Below, one piece after another: positions 14,001 to 22,465 of a DNA stretch of 32,049 nt (positions are counted from its first letter, which is position 1; each line of letters starts with the position of its first letter). The stretch is from NCBI RefSeq assembly GCF_001940785.1, contig NZ_MSLS01000045.1, positions 1 to 32,049 on the forward strand, written 5' to 3'. Under the pieces are notes generated by a model. It saw nothing but the letters and a program-made list of their open reading frames with translations. It was not told the origin of the DNA and searched no databases. The DNA comes from Bacillus sp. MRMR6. GTDB lineage: Bacteria > Bacillota > Bacilli > Bacillales > Cytobacillaceae. Position numbers and translations under genes: made by a program.

Positions 14001-14735
14001 ATGTTAAAAAATGCAAAAAATGATTACACAGGATGGCTGTTTATCATTGGAGTTGTCGTTCTTCTGCTTGAGATCCTATTTTTCAACAGCGGTCTAATAT
14101 TCTCCCTTGCTTTTTCTGGCGGTATGATTTATTACGGACGAAAAAAAACTGGCAGGAAAAGCGGGAAATTTTTTTTTATCGCCGGGATCATTTTCTTGCT
14201 AATTAGTGTTTTCAGTATGATTACCTTTAAATTTCTATTACTAGCAATCCTTTTACATTTAATTATTCAATATTCTAACTCAAAAAAGAATCCTAATAAA
14301 ATTTCGGTAGATATAAAAGAATCAGAGCCTGAAGAACAAGAGGAAACCTTAATAAGCAGCAAGCCGCTGTTTGAAAATATCTTACTGGGACAGCAAAAAA
14401 CACCACTTGGTGTCTATGAATGGAACGACATTAACATTCAGTCTGGTATTGGTGATACCTTAATTGACTTAAGTTACACAGTCCTTCCAAAGGGTGAAAC
14501 CGTCATCTTTATTCGGAATGTCTTTGGAAATATCCACATCCAGGTTCCTTATGAAACCGAAGTAAGTGTTCATCATTCATCCATCATAGGCTCAACACGT
14601 GTTTTTGAGAGTCATCAGTCACAGGTATTTAATCAAGTCTTTCAGCTGAAAACAGCTGAATATGACCAAGCAGAACAAAAGGTGAAAATTTTTACATCAC
14701 TTCTAATAGGGAATTTAGAGGTGACAAGGGTATGA
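14001..14735 (+). CDS. liaF: LiaF, membrane inhibitor of LiaRS
   Basis: A 244-residue membrane protein: about four N-terminal hydrophobic segments (residues 12-100), a charged linker rich in Glu, and a C-terminal soluble domain with ENILLGQQKTPLGVYEW, GIGDTLIDLSY and FGNIHIQVPYE, characteristic of LiaF/VraT. It keeps the LiaS kinase off until envelope stress occurs. The ATG at 14001 has GGAGGGGTGG upstream. Its stop overlaps the liaS start (ATGA), so translation is coupled. No liaG gene lies between liaH and liaF, unlike in B. subtilis. Confidence 0.88.
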   Translation: MLKNAKNDYTGWLFIIGVVVLLLEILFFNSGLIFSLAFSGGMIYYGRKKTGRKSGKFFFIAGIIFLLISVFSMITFKFLLLAILLHLIIQYSNSKKNPNKISVDIKESEPEEQEETLISSKPLFENILLGQQKTPLGVYEWNDINIQSGIGDTLIDLSYTVLPKGETVIFIRNVFGNIHIQVPYETEVSVHHSSIIGSTRVFESHQSQVFNQVFQLKTAEYDQAEQKVKIFTSLLIGNLEVTRV

Positions 14736-15784
14736 GCATAGTGGCACGTCAGGTTTTTTGGAGTATTGGCTTTGCTACGATCATTGCTCTTGCTATTGCA
14801 ACTGCTTTTATCATCGTATTTCCACTGGCAAGCTGGTCAGAACTATGGAATCAGCAGTTGATGGATATTCCCTTTGTGATATTTATTCCTTCTTTTAGTA
14901 TTGCTCTGGGGATTTTATTAGGAATTTTTTCAGGGGTATTTTGGAGGCGCCAGTTTCAGGAAGTCGAGTTCTCCCTTAGCCAGCTAGAACAAGGGCGACA
15001 AGCAGGAGCGGCTGAAAAAAAGGCAGCTATTACAGAGATGTTAGGGATCAATGAGAGAGTTAACAGGATTGCAAAGCAAATGTCAGAACAGGCTAAACTT
15101 TCTCAGCGTCTGGCCACAGAAAAGGTAGAAGACCAGGAAGCTAGGATTCAAGAGATCATCTCACAGGAGCGCAATCGGCTTGCACGGGAATTACACGACT
15201 CGGTCAGCCAACAATTATTCGCTGCTTCTATGATGATGTCTGCGATAAATGAAACAAAGCAGCATACGGAAGAGAGTGTTGAGGGCAGACAGTTAAAGAT
15301 AGTAGAGGAAATGATCCATCAATCCCAGCTTGAAATGAGAGCATTACTCTTACACTTAAGGCCTGTTGCCTTAAAGAATAAAACGCTCAAAGAAGGAATG
15401 GAAGAACTTTTAATCGAATTATCACAGAAGGTTACAATGGAAATTAAGTGGAAGGTTGAAGATTTTCCACTTGATAAAGGAGTTGAGGATCACCTTTTTC
15501 GGATCCTTCAAGAATCTGTATCCAATACTCTAAGACATTCCAAGGCTACCACGCTGGAGGTCTTACTGGTCAAACGTGATCATTTTGCAATTTTAAGAAT
15601 TGTTGATGACGGTGTGGGCTTTGAAGTGGAGGGGAGGAAGGCAGGTTCTTACGGAATGCAAAATATGTATGAACGTGCTGGTGAAGTCGGTGGTACATTA
15701 AAGGTGATTAGTGTAAAAGATAAAGGAACAAGGCTGGAAGTAAAGGTTCCAGTTACGTTTAATGGAGATGGTGGCAATGATTAG
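14732..15784 (+). CDS. liaS: LiaS sensor histidine kinase
   Basis: A 350-residue NarL-type sensor kinase. Two membrane helices (about 8-32 and 46-70) enclose a very short external loop, as in intramembrane-sensing kinases. A HAMP-like coiled coil follows, then the HisKA_3 phosphoacceptor H155 in [15 protein letters not shown] and an HATPase domain with SNTLRHSKA and VDDGVGF. It signals with LiaF and phosphorylates LiaR. Overlaps liaF by four bases and liaR by eight, confirming a translationally coupled trio. Confidence 0.92.
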   Translation: MSIVARQVFWSIGFATIIALAIATAFIIVFPLASWSELWNQQLMDIPFVIFIPSFSIALGILLGIFSGVFWRRQFQEVEFSLSQLEQGRQAGAAEKKAAITEMLGINERVNRIAKQMSEQAKLSQRLATEKVEDQEARIQEIISQERNRLARELHDSVSQQLFAASMMMSAINETKQHTEESVEGRQLKIVEEMIHQSQLEMRALLLHLRPVALKNKTLKEGMEELLIELSQKVTMEIKWKVEDFPLDKGVEDHLFRILQESVSNTLRHSKATTLEVLLVKRDHFAILRIVDDGVGFEVEGRKAGSYGMQNMYERAGEVGGTLKVISVKDKGTRLEVKVPVTFNGDGGND

Positions 15785-16409
15785 GGTAGTGTTTGTCGAT
15801 GATCATGAAATGGTTCGCATAGGGGTGTCCTCCTATTTATCTGCTCAGCCAGACATTGAAGTGGTTGGAGAGGCTGGAGATGGTGGCCGGGGTGTAGAAC
15901 TGGTCTTAGAACTTAGACCCGATATTATTTTAATGGACTTGGTCATGAAGGAAATGGACGGAATCGAAGCAACGAAAAGCATCATAGAAAAATGGCCAGA
16001 AGCGAAAATCATCATTGTCACTAGCTTCCTTGACGACGAGAAGGTTTATCCTGCACTAGAAGCAGGTGCAACGAGCTATATGTTAAAAACATCAAAAGCC
16101 AGTGAGATTGCCAATGCCGTCCGCGCAACCTATCATGGACAATCTGTTCTCGAACCTGAGGTTACAGGGAAGATGATGGTAAAGATGCGGCAAAAGAACA
16201 AGCACTTGCCACATGAGGAACTTACCAGCCGGGAAATGGAAATCCTTCTATTGATGGCAGAAGGAAAGACAAATCAAGAAATCGCGGATCAATGTTTTAT
16301 CGCTTTGAAAACAGTCAAAACTCATGTGAGTAATATTTTAAGTAAGTTAGATGTTCAAGACCGAACACAAGCAGTTATCTATGCTTTTAAACATTCATTG
16401 ACAAAATAA
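15777..16409 (+). CDS. liaR: LiaR response regulator
   Basis: A 210-residue NarL/FixJ-type regulator. The receiver domain has the acidic pair in [10 protein letters not shown], the phosphoacceptor D54 in [12 protein letters not shown] and the conserved K in SYMLKTSKA; the C-terminal LuxR helix-turn-helix has [22 protein letters not shown] and [14 protein letters not shown]. The ATG at 15777 is chosen because the receiver begins at once ([10 protein letters not shown]) and a GGAGATGGTGG ribosome binding site lies just upstream. Expected to activate the liaIH promoter upstream of 12896. Confidence 0.92.
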   Translation: MIRVVFVDDHEMVRIGVSSYLSAQPDIEVVGEAGDGGRGVELVLELRPDIILMDLVMKEMDGIEATKSIIEKWPEAKIIIVTSFLDDEKVYPALEAGATSYMLKTSKASEIANAVRATYHGQSVLEPEVTGKMMVKMRQKNKHLPHEELTSREMEILLLMAEGKTNQEIADQCFIALKTVKTHVSNILSKLDVQDRTQAVIYAFKHSLTK

Positions 16410-16413
16410 TCCT

Positions 16414-16439
16414 AAAGGGCCTCAAAAGGTCCTTTTTTG
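16414..16439 (+). terminator. Terminator of the lia operon
   Basis: AAAGGGCCT / AGGTCCTTT (16414-16422 and 16427-16435, one G-U) with loop CAAA and TTTTTT. Confidence 0.85.
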
Positions 16440-16519
16440 TCTGGATAAATTCCCTCTACTAAACTGATAACTTGTCTCATACGTTAGTAAGAGCAAGAAT
16501 TAGTGAAGGGGAGTCAGAT

Positions 16520-17848
16520 ATGGCGATCTACTACAAGGGAATAATCTTTTTGGCGGCCTCCGCTTTCCTAGGTGAAGGTGTTGAGTTTTTAATTAATATG
16601 ATACTAGCGCAGGAATTGGGCAAGCATGGGCTAGGACTATACATGTCAATCCTTCCCTCTATTTTTCTAGTTGTACTCTTATCGAGTTTCGAGCTGCCGG
16701 TATCGATTTCGAAGTTTATTGCCGAAAAAGAGGAAAAGTTTCATCGTAATATTATGCATCATGCAATCACGATTACGATCATTTTTACCATTATCCTATT
16801 TGTACTGGCATCAATGATCATTCCGTTTATTCCTGTATTTAATGGATATCATCCATATACGAAGTGGCTTGTGATTATATTGATTCCTGTTATTAGCTTT
16901 ACTTCTGTTGCACGTGGATTTTTTATGGGCAGGCACCAGATGGGCAAAATTGCTGTAGCCAATTTTTTACGAAAATCCATTCAGTTATTATTGCTATTTA
17001 TCGTGTTTCGCCTATTTGAATTTGAGACCGAAACAGCTCTGTTAATTGCCATTGCTACCTTTGTTGGCAGCGAAATTGTTGTTTTTCTCTATTTAATCTA
17101 CATGTTTATTATTCAATTTCAACAAATGAAACGGATGCCCTTTTCGAATATGAATCGCAAGGTTGTTCGAAAAAATTTAGTGTCTGTTTCAGTTCCGACA
17201 ACAGGTTTACGGTTATTTTCTGCTTTAACAGGTGCGATTCAGCCTTTCTTAATAAAAGCAGCGCTTATACGGTCAGGATTATCAGATACCATTGCCACAG
17301 AGCAATTTGGAATGTTAATGGGTGTGGCTGTAACCATTGGTTTTTTCCCAGCCTTTATTGCTCACTCCTTAATGATTGTTCTAATTCCAGCAGTTTCAAA
17401 AACATATTCAGATAAGAATTATTCAATGTTACAGAAAATGCTCTCGCAGGTTATGATTCTAACCTTTCTATACGGAGTTCCAGCAGTGGCGATTTTTTAT
17501 GTATTTGCCGGTCCGCTGACTTCTTTATTTTTTGATTCTCCCACCGCAGTTGGATATTTACAAATGCTATGGCCGTTCTTTCTTTTTCACTTCTTTATCA
17601 TGCCAATGCAGGCGTTTTTAATCGGATTAGGGTTAATTAAAGAAACGTTCATTCATGCCATTTGGGCAACGGCTGTCTCTTACGCTATTATTCTCCTGTT
17701 GTCTTCCTTGCCTGAATGGAGAATGGAGGGTGTCATCATAGCGATGAATACTAGCTCTGTTTTATTAGCGTTAATGCACTACCTAACGATATGCAAAAAA
17801 ATTGGTGTATCTCTATTAATGAGAGGGGTCGTTCCAAGGAATAATTAA
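16520..17848 (+). CDS. SpoVB-like lipid flippase (MOP superfamily)
   Basis: A 442-residue polytopic membrane protein of the Wzx/MurJ/SpoVB group, with about 12 to 14 hydrophobic segments. FLGEGVEFLINMILAQELGKHGLGLYM at the N-terminus, VARGFFMGRHQMGKIAVANFLRKSIQ in the middle and MPMQAFLIGLGLIKE later are typical of SpoVB-type flippases, which move undecaprenyl-linked precursors and in sporulation act on spore cortex. It is shorter than SpoVB (about 518 residues), so it is a paralogue and the exact substrate is unknown. The ATG at 16520 follows AAGGGGAG; the upstream in-frame ATG lacks a ribosome binding site. Monocistronic. Confidence 0.82.
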   Translation: MAIYYKGIIFLAASAFLGEGVEFLINMILAQELGKHGLGLYMSILPSIFLVVLLSSFELPVSISKFIAEKEEKFHRNIMHHAITITIIFTIILFVLASMIIPFIPVFNGYHPYTKWLVIILIPVISFTSVARGFFMGRHQMGKIAVANFLRKSIQLLLLFIVFRLFEFETETALLIAIATFVGSEIVVFLYLIYMFIIQFQQMKRMPFSNMNRKVVRKNLVSVSVPTTGLRLFSALTGAIQPFLIKAALIRSGLSDTIATEQFGMLMGVAVTIGFFPAFIAHSLMIVLIPAVSKTYSDKNYSMLQKMLSQVMILTFLYGVPAVAIFYVFAGPLTSLFFDSPTAVGYLQMLWPFFLFHFFIMPMQAFLIGLGLIKETFIHAIWATAVSYAIILLLSSLPEWRMEGVIIAMNTSSVLLALMHYLTICKKIGVSLLMRGVVPRNN

Positions 17849-17921
17849 ATTTACCATTTCTACCATCAAGCGGACAAAGGAACGTCTTCGCCCTAAAATG
17901 CAATCATTAGCGTAGAAAAAA

Positions 17922-17941
17922 GCCGGGGATCCTTCCCCGGC
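17922..17941 (-). terminator. Terminator of mscL
   Basis: A perfect GC-rich stem GCCGGGGA / TCCCCGGC (17922-17929 and 17934-17941), followed on the minus strand by TTTTTT. Confidence 0.85.
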
Positions 17942-17948
17942 ATACTCA

Positions 17949-18332
17949 CTAATTGATATTTTTATTGTTCTTTAGTAAATCACGAATTTCAGCTAAAAGC
18001 TCTGCTTGTCGGTCTACTTTTACAGGTTCTGGTTTTGCTTCTTCCTTCTTTTTAAAGCGGTTAATGAATCTTACAAAAAGGAAAACAGAGATTGCGATAA
18101 TTAAAAAGTCTACAATGGATTGAATAAACTGACCATATTTTAACTCTTCTTTCCCAATTGCAATTGCTAGATTTGAGAAATTGACTCCACCCATTAATAG
18201 GCCAATTAAAGGCATGATGACATCTGCAACTAGAGATGAAACGATCTTACCAAAGGCTGTACCAATGATTACACCGACTGCAAGGTCAATGACATTACCT
18301 TTCATCGCAAATTTCTTGAATTCATTCCACAT
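17949..18332 (-). CDS. mscL: Large-conductance mechanosensitive channel MscL
   Basis: A 127-residue channel subunit that opens under membrane tension to release solutes on osmotic downshock. N-terminal amphipathic helix ([13 protein letters not shown]), pore-lining first helix [22 protein letters not shown] with the Gly/Ala packing pattern, external loop, second helix ([18 protein letters not shown]) and a C-terminal charged bundle helix ([13 protein letters not shown]). Full family length. AGGGG stands upstream of the ATG. Single gene. Confidence 0.95.
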   Translation of the reverse strand: MWNEFKKFAMKGNVIDLAVGVIIGTAFGKIVSSLVADVIMPLIGLLMGGVNFSNLAIAIGKEELKYGQFIQSIVDFLIIAISVFLFVRFINRFKKKEEAKPEPVKVDRQAELLAEIRDLLKNNKNIN

Positions 18333-18423
18333 ATTAAAACCCCTAACTCTATTGTTTGTTAAAATTCATTCTACCGTTGGGGTGTCCACATTGCAATTTT
18401 GCCGTTTTCCAACAAAATGCTGA

Positions 18424-18452
18424 TTGACAGTAGACGGCTATTTCTTTATAGT
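18424..18452 (+). promoter_or_regulatory. Sigma-A promoter of the preQ1 riboswitch-queF transcript
   Basis: TTGACA (18424-18429) and TATAGT (18447-18452) with a 17-base spacer. The start is expected near 18459, about 30 bases ahead of the aptamer. Confidence 0.8.
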
Positions 18453-18489
18453 TACTTTGTTAATTAATTTCATTACACCGTAAAATGGC

Positions 18490-18524
18490 AGAGGTTCATA
18501 GCGAACACCCTCTTAAAAAAACTA
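18490..18524 (+). ncRNA. PreQ1-I riboswitch aptamer
   Basis: The sequence fits the class I preQ1 consensus. AGAGG (18490-18494) pairs with CCTCT (18509-18513) as P1; the loop contains TTC, ATAGC and the ACACC element; and an A-rich tail AAAAAAACTA forms the pseudoknot strand. It lies between a strong promoter and a terminator, 100 bases ahead of queF, the gene for the enzyme that makes preQ1. High preQ1 should favour termination. This is the known role of the class. Confidence 0.93.
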
Positions 18525-18540
18525 TGGAATGGGAACGTCA

Positions 18541-18566
18541 ACCATATCCTTAGGATATGGTTTTTT
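18541..18566 (+). terminator. Regulated terminator of the preQ1 riboswitch
   Basis: ACCATATCC / GGATATGGT (18541-18549 and 18553-18561) with a 3-nt loop and TTTTTT. CCATA of its left arm can alternatively pair with TATGG just after the aptamer, a plausible antiterminator. Confidence 0.85.
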
Positions 18567-18623
18567 CTATTAGTTTTAGTTTTAGGAGCCTCCCTTTTTA
18601 CGGATTTATAAGGAGGAAGTAGT

Positions 18624-19121
18624 ATGGCAGGTAGAACGGATGCTGAGTTAGAAGGCGTTACGCTTCTCGGAAATCAAGGAACAAATTATTTGTTTGAATA
18701 TAGCCCGGACGTACTAGAGGCTTTCGATAATAAACATGCTTACAGGGATTATTTTGTAAAGTTTAACTTTCCAGAGTTTACAAGTCTTTGCCCGAAAACA
18801 GGGCAGCCTGACTTTGCTACGCTTTATATTAGCTATATCCCAGATGAAAAAATGGTTGAAAGTAAATCACTTAAGCTTTATCTCTTCAGCTTTCGTAACC
18901 ATGGGGATTTTCATGAGGACTGCATGAACATTATCCTGAATGATTTAGTTAAATTAATGAATCCACGTTATATTGAGGTGTGGGGGAAGTTTACTCCAAG
19001 AGGTGGTATTTCCATTGACCCGTATACTAACTATGGAAGACCAGGGACAAAGTACGAGCAAATGGCAGATCATCGAATGATGAACCATGATATGTATCCA
19101 GAGAAAATTGATAATCGATAA
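18624..19121 (+). CDS. queF: QueF, NADPH-dependent 7-cyano-7-deazaguanine reductase
   Basis: Reduces preQ0 to preQ1 in queuosine biosynthesis, in the cytoplasm. The 165-residue, one-domain form matches B. subtilis QueF (YkvM). The nucleophile C56 is in [13 protein letters not shown] with the acid D63 seven residues later; the QueF motif [20 protein letters not shown] follows, and [11 protein letters not shown] near the C-terminus. AAGGAGG lies ahead of the ATG. It stands alone here; queC, queD and queE are not in the window. Expression is controlled by the upstream preQ1-I riboswitch, a product feedback loop. Confidence 0.96.
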   Translation: MAGRTDAELEGVTLLGNQGTNYLFEYSPDVLEAFDNKHAYRDYFVKFNFPEFTSLCPKTGQPDFATLYISYIPDEKMVESKSLKLYLFSFRNHGDFHEDCMNIILNDLVKLMNPRYIEVWGKFTPRGGISIDPYTNYGRPGTKYEQMADHRMMNHDMYPEKIDNR

Positions 19122-19125
19122 TAAA

Positions 19126-19165
19126 AACGAGCAGCATCTCTTTGTAGAGTGCTGCTCGTTTTTTA
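19126..19165. terminator. Terminator between queF and ampS
   Basis: AACGAGCAGCA / TGCTGCTCGTT (19126-19136 and 19150-19160) with an inner CTC/GAG pairing, then TTTT; works for both convergent genes. Confidence 0.85.
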
Positions 19166-19172
19166 ATACCTA

Positions 19173-20405
19173 TTAAAATGCCCAGTTTCCTTTTCGGAAG
19201 ACAGGCTCTGTTGTGCCGTCTTCTGTAATTCCATCGATGTCCATTTCAGCAGAACCAATCATGAAGTCAACATGTGTGATACTATCGTTTAAACCATTTT
19301 CTTTTAGTTCTTCAGATGACATGGTCTTTCCGCCTTCAATACAGAAAGCATAGGCGCTTCCGATTGCTAAGTGGTTTGAAGCATTTTCATCGAACAAGGT
19401 GTTAAAGAAAAGGATATTTGATTGAGAAATAGGTGAGTCGTATGGTACAAGGGCTACTTCACCAAGATAATGGGAGCCTTCATCCGTTTCCACAAGGCGC
19501 TTTAGAATTTCTTCGCCCTCCTCTGCGGTGTAGCGAACAATCTTGCCATTTTCAAAGGTAATTGAAAAACGGTCGATAATATTTCCGCCATAGCTAAGCG
19601 GCTTCGTGCTAGCGACAGTTCCATTTACACCCGTTCTGTAAGGAACCGTGAAAACTTCCTCCGTCGGCATATTTGCCATAAATTCAAAACCATCCTTGTT
19701 CACACTGCCGGCACCAACCCAAATATGACTCTTCGGAAGCTCGATGGTTAAATCAGTTCCAGGTGCTGTATAGTGAAGCTTTTGGTAACGGCGTCCATTT
19801 AAGTACGCTACCTTTTCATGAAGTGATTCGTCATGCTTTTTCCATGCTTCCACAGGATTTTCTGTGTCTACCCGGGTTGCTTTAAAAATCGCATCCCAGA
19901 GCATAGATACTTGGTTTTCTTGAGGTGCATCCGGGAAAACCATTGCAGCCCACGCAGGTGAGGCAGCAGCGATTACCGTCCAGCTAACTTTGTCGGATTG
20001 TACCGCTTTGCGGTATGCAGCTAAAGCTTTTCCTGCTGCCTTTTGGAAGTTGCCAATCCGTTCAGGATCCACGCCTTTTAGTAAATCCGGGCTTGAAGAG
20101 ACAATGGCCATAAAGGCTGCACCTTGTTCAGCTAATTCTTCTTGTTCCTTCGCACGCCAAACTGGATACTCAGTAAAAGCATCATCTGGGGCTAAATCAT
20201 ACTTTGTTCTGGATACAACATCATCGTTCCAGTTGACAATGACATTTTTCGCACCCGTTTCATAAGCACTTTTCACAACAAGCCGCACAAATTCAGCTGC
20301 ATCTAGGGTTGCATTTACCACTAAGGTTTGGCCCTTTTGAATATTCACGCCAACTTTAACGGCAAGCTCTGCATATTTTTCAAGGTTCTTTTGAAATTCA
20401 CTCAT
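19173..20405 (-). CDS. ampS: Aminopeptidase AmpS (peptidase family M29)
   Basis: A 410-residue metallo-aminopeptidase releasing N-terminal residues from peptides in the cytoplasm. Length and sequence fit the M29 family (AmpS, AmpT, PepS). Recognisable blocks include NIQKGQTLVV near the N-terminus, the middle PTEEVFTVPYRTGVNGTV metal-site segment, and the C-terminal NHLAIGSAYAFCIEGGK and NDSITHVDFMIGSAEMDIDG, where Glu, His and Asp residues bind the two metals. AAAGGAG precedes the ATG. Convergent with queF; monocistronic. Confidence 0.93.
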   Translation of the reverse strand: MSEFQKNLEKYAELAVKVGVNIQKGQTLVVNATLDAAEFVRLVVKSAYETGAKNVIVNWNDDVVSRTKYDLAPDDAFTEYPVWRAKEQEELAEQGAAFMAIVSSSPDLLKGVDPERIGNFQKAAGKALAAYRKAVQSDKVSWTVIAAASPAWAAMVFPDAPQENQVSMLWDAIFKATRVDTENPVEAWKKHDESLHEKVAYLNGRRYQKLHYTAPGTDLTIELPKSHIWVGAGSVNKDGFEFMANMPTEEVFTVPYRTGVNGTVASTKPLSYGGNIIDRFSITFENGKIVRYTAEEGEEILKRLVETDEGSHYLGEVALVPYDSPISQSNILFFNTLFDENASNHLAIGSAYAFCIEGGKTMSSEELKENGLNDSITHVDFMIGSAEMDIDGITEDGTTEPVFRKGNWAF

Positions 20406-20498
20406 TATGTAGTCTCCTTTTTCAGAATCTTCCTGTTATATTGTAGCTTTTTTTATGTTAAAAAGAAACTGATACTGGTTTTTGAACAGCACAAAAAA

Positions 20499-20524
20499 AC
20501 AGTAGAAAAGGATATGTCTACTGT
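20499..20524 (-). terminator. Terminator of the 38-residue gene
   Basis: ACAGTAGA / TCTACTGT (20499-20506 and 20517-20524) followed on the minus strand by seven T. It overlaps the stop codon. Confidence 0.75.
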
Positions 20525-20634
20525 AATTTGCTTCCATATACTTTAATATTTAAATATACCCCTGCAGAAAATAAAACGATAAATGTAATAATACCTGACA
20601 AAGAAGTAGGAGACATAAATTCTGATAATTCCAT
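20518..20634 (-). CDS. Small membrane protein (38 residues)
   Basis: ATG at 20634 with GGTGG just upstream. A short polar start (MELSEFMSPTSLSG) leads into one membrane helix (IITFIVLFSAGVYLNI) and a KVYGSKLQ tail. The gene has its own promoter and terminator, so it is probably real although tiny. I do not recognise the family. An inverted repeat brackets its -10 region. Confidence 0.65.
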   Translation of the reverse strand: MELSEFMSPTSLSGIITFIVLFSAGVYLNIKVYGSKLQ

Positions 20635-20868
20635 TCAAACCACCGTCCTTGTAGTTGGCAACGTTTACACACTAATTATAATGTTAAAAGAGGTAAACGT
20701 GAACATTTTAGCACAATTTTCGTTAGAGTATTTTGAATTTTTGATGATTGGTCAGAATCTTGACCAGGTGCCAGATGGTTTCCAATTTTTGTAAGATAAG
20801 CCCAAACCTTCTAGATAAACCCAAAACTTTAAAGAATTCCTACCGAACAAGAAAAAGGACCCTAAGTA
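20635..20868. other. Gap between the 38-residue gene and the MFS gene
   Basis: Holds the small gene's promoter, a 6-bp inverted repeat TGGTCA / TGACCA about 20748-20766 with no T tail, and the MFS terminator. No gene seen. Confidence 0.4.
20662..20703 (-). promoter_or_regulatory. Promoter with flanking inverted repeat for the 38-residue gene
   Basis: On the minus strand TTCACG (20703-20698) and TATAAT (20680-20675) are 17 bases apart. CGTTTAC near 20662-20668 and GTAAACG (20693-20699) form an inverted repeat on either side of the -10, a possible repressor site. Confidence 0.5.
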
Positions 20869-20880
20869 TTAGGATCCTTT
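20854..20880 (-). terminator. Terminator overlapping the end of the MFS gene
   Basis: AAAGGATCCTAA / TTAGGGTCCTTT on the minus strand with loop TAC, followed by TTCTT; the stop codon is inside the hairpin. Confidence 0.7.
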
Positions 20881-22140
20881 CGCCGTATTCTTTTCAAATG
20901 TGCGGAACATTACCCAATAGATCCCTGCACTAGCTAGGGCTAGAAGGCTGAGGACGAAGAATGTCCAGGTGTAGCCAATCCAAACGGTTAATGGGATGGA
21001 GAGAGGAGCCACGGTTCTGCTGATGGTGAATCTTAAGCTTGCCGCTGCAAAGTACTGACCGCGCATATGCTCTGGTGCAATCTTCGAGACAAAGCTTTGT
21101 TGAATTCCTGCCCCCATTAACTCTGCAAATGTAAAGATGGCCATTCCAAGAATAAATCCCCAAATCCAGTTTGTTTGACTAAATACAATCATTGAGATCG
21201 CATAAACGATGGATGAAATAAAAAATACATTCCGTTCTTTAAAGCCTTCCATCCACCTGGTAACGACTACGGTAAACAGGGCAACAAGAAAGCCATTCTC
21301 AGCGAGGACAATTCCAAAGGCTTGCTCACCTTTAATCGAAAACGACCAGTCGCCGAATGAAAAGAGGACCTGGTTATCAAAGACATCTTTAATATAAACA
21401 GGCAGCAATAAATCTAGTTGCATAAAGGTTTGTCCTGCTAATACCCCTGCAATAATAAATAAGAGGAAGGTTCTGTCCTTGATGATTAACGAATAGTCCT
21501 TTAGTTGATTCTGAAGGAAATAATACCATTTCCGCTTAATTCCATCCTCTAAAACTGCTTTTTGGACAGGTGCAGTTTCCCGTGTCCACTTAGCAAGAAT
21601 GAGTCCAACTATAATACAAGCAATACCTGCGATCAGTAACAGCTGGAACCGATAATGAACATAAAAAATTGCCCCTAAAATGGGACCAACTACCACAGCG
21701 ATATTAATTTGAGTATAAAAAATGGCAAAAACACGGCTTCTGTCCTTTTCCTTCACCACATCAGCAATCATTGCCTGGCTGGCAGGCCAATATAACGAGC
21801 CAAAAATTCCTGCGATCGTAAAGGCGATAAATCCAGTCCATGGAGAATGAAGCCATGGTGAGCTGGCTAGTGCAAAAACTAAAAAGGAAAGCCCTTGCCC
21901 GATAGCAGAGAGAACCATCATTCGTTTTCTGCCAAAACGGTCGGCACAGTAGCCGCCCATTAGATTGGCGATGACAGAGAAAATTTGTGAGAAAACCAGT
22001 AAAAAACCTGCCTTGCTTTTTCCAAATTCATCTGCAAAATAAATAGTTAAGAACGGGAAGAACATCCAAAAGGTAATGTTCATCATCGCTTCACTAAATA
22101 ACCGGACCTTTAAATTACGGTCCCAATCTCTAATTCTCAT
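20869..22140 (-). CDS. MFS transporter
   Basis: A 423-residue major facilitator with about 12 membrane helices in two halves. The signature between helices 2 and 3 is clear (GGYCADRFGRKRMM), and a second-half counterpart is weaker. A long, charged central loop (residues about 195-225, WTRETAPVQK ...) separates the halves. The substrate is unknown; similarity is to multidrug-type MFS proteins. The start is ATG at 22140, nine bases after GTGAGG; an upstream frame extension (MVVRLKGYDY) has no ribosome binding site. The 325-bp gap to topB holds only a weak hairpin. Confidence 0.82.
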   Translation of the reverse strand: MRIRDWDRNLKVRLFSEAMMNITFWMFFPFLTIYFADEFGKSKAGFLLVFSQIFSVIANLMGGYCADRFGRKRMMVLSAIGQGLSFLVFALASSPWLHSPWTGFIAFTIAGIFGSLYWPASQAMIADVVKEKDRSRVFAIFYTQINIAVVVGPILGAIFYVHYRFQLLLIAGIACIIVGLILAKWTRETAPVQKAVLEDGIKRKWYYFLQNQLKDYSLIIKDRTFLLFIIAGVLAGQTFMQLDLLLPVYIKDVFDNQVLFSFGDWSFSIKGEQAFGIVLAENGFLVALFTVVVTRWMEGFKERNVFFISSIVYAISMIVFSQTNWIWGFILGMAIFTFAELMGAGIQQSFVSKIAPEHMRGQYFAAASLRFTISRTVAPLSIPLTVWIGYTWTFFVLSLLALASAGIYWVMFRTFEKNTAKGS

Positions 22141-22465
22141 GTTGTTTTTCCTCACTGTACTGTAATCATAACCTTTCAATCTTACTACCATGTTGGAAGA
22201 AAATACAAGAAAAAAGCAGGCGCAAAATTTGTACCTGTCTTTTTCTGATATATTGTCGGTATTGAAAATGGCGAGAGTAATATTTCATTACAAACAATAA
22301 GGATACTCATAGAAAACAGGAACCTTAATTTAAACTTATCCAAGACTACAGTATTATCCTATTTGTTATTTTTCAAATTTCATTTTTGCTGTTCTGCAAT
22401 TAAATGAATTGTATGATATATTGAAGATTCAAGTTCTATGGTTTCCGAAAGGGTGTTTAGATAAA
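22141..22465. other. Gap between the MFS gene and topB
   Basis: Contains a hairpin with CAGG / CCTG (22217-22220 and 22234-22237) flanked by A and T runs, possibly a weak two-way terminator, and AT-rich sequence ahead of topB. No gene and no convincing promoter seen. Confidence 0.35.

Noticed and set aside
20528..20794. 88-codon plus-strand open frame antisense to the 38-residue gene
   Set aside because: No start signals; it covers the opposite strand's promoter and coding region.
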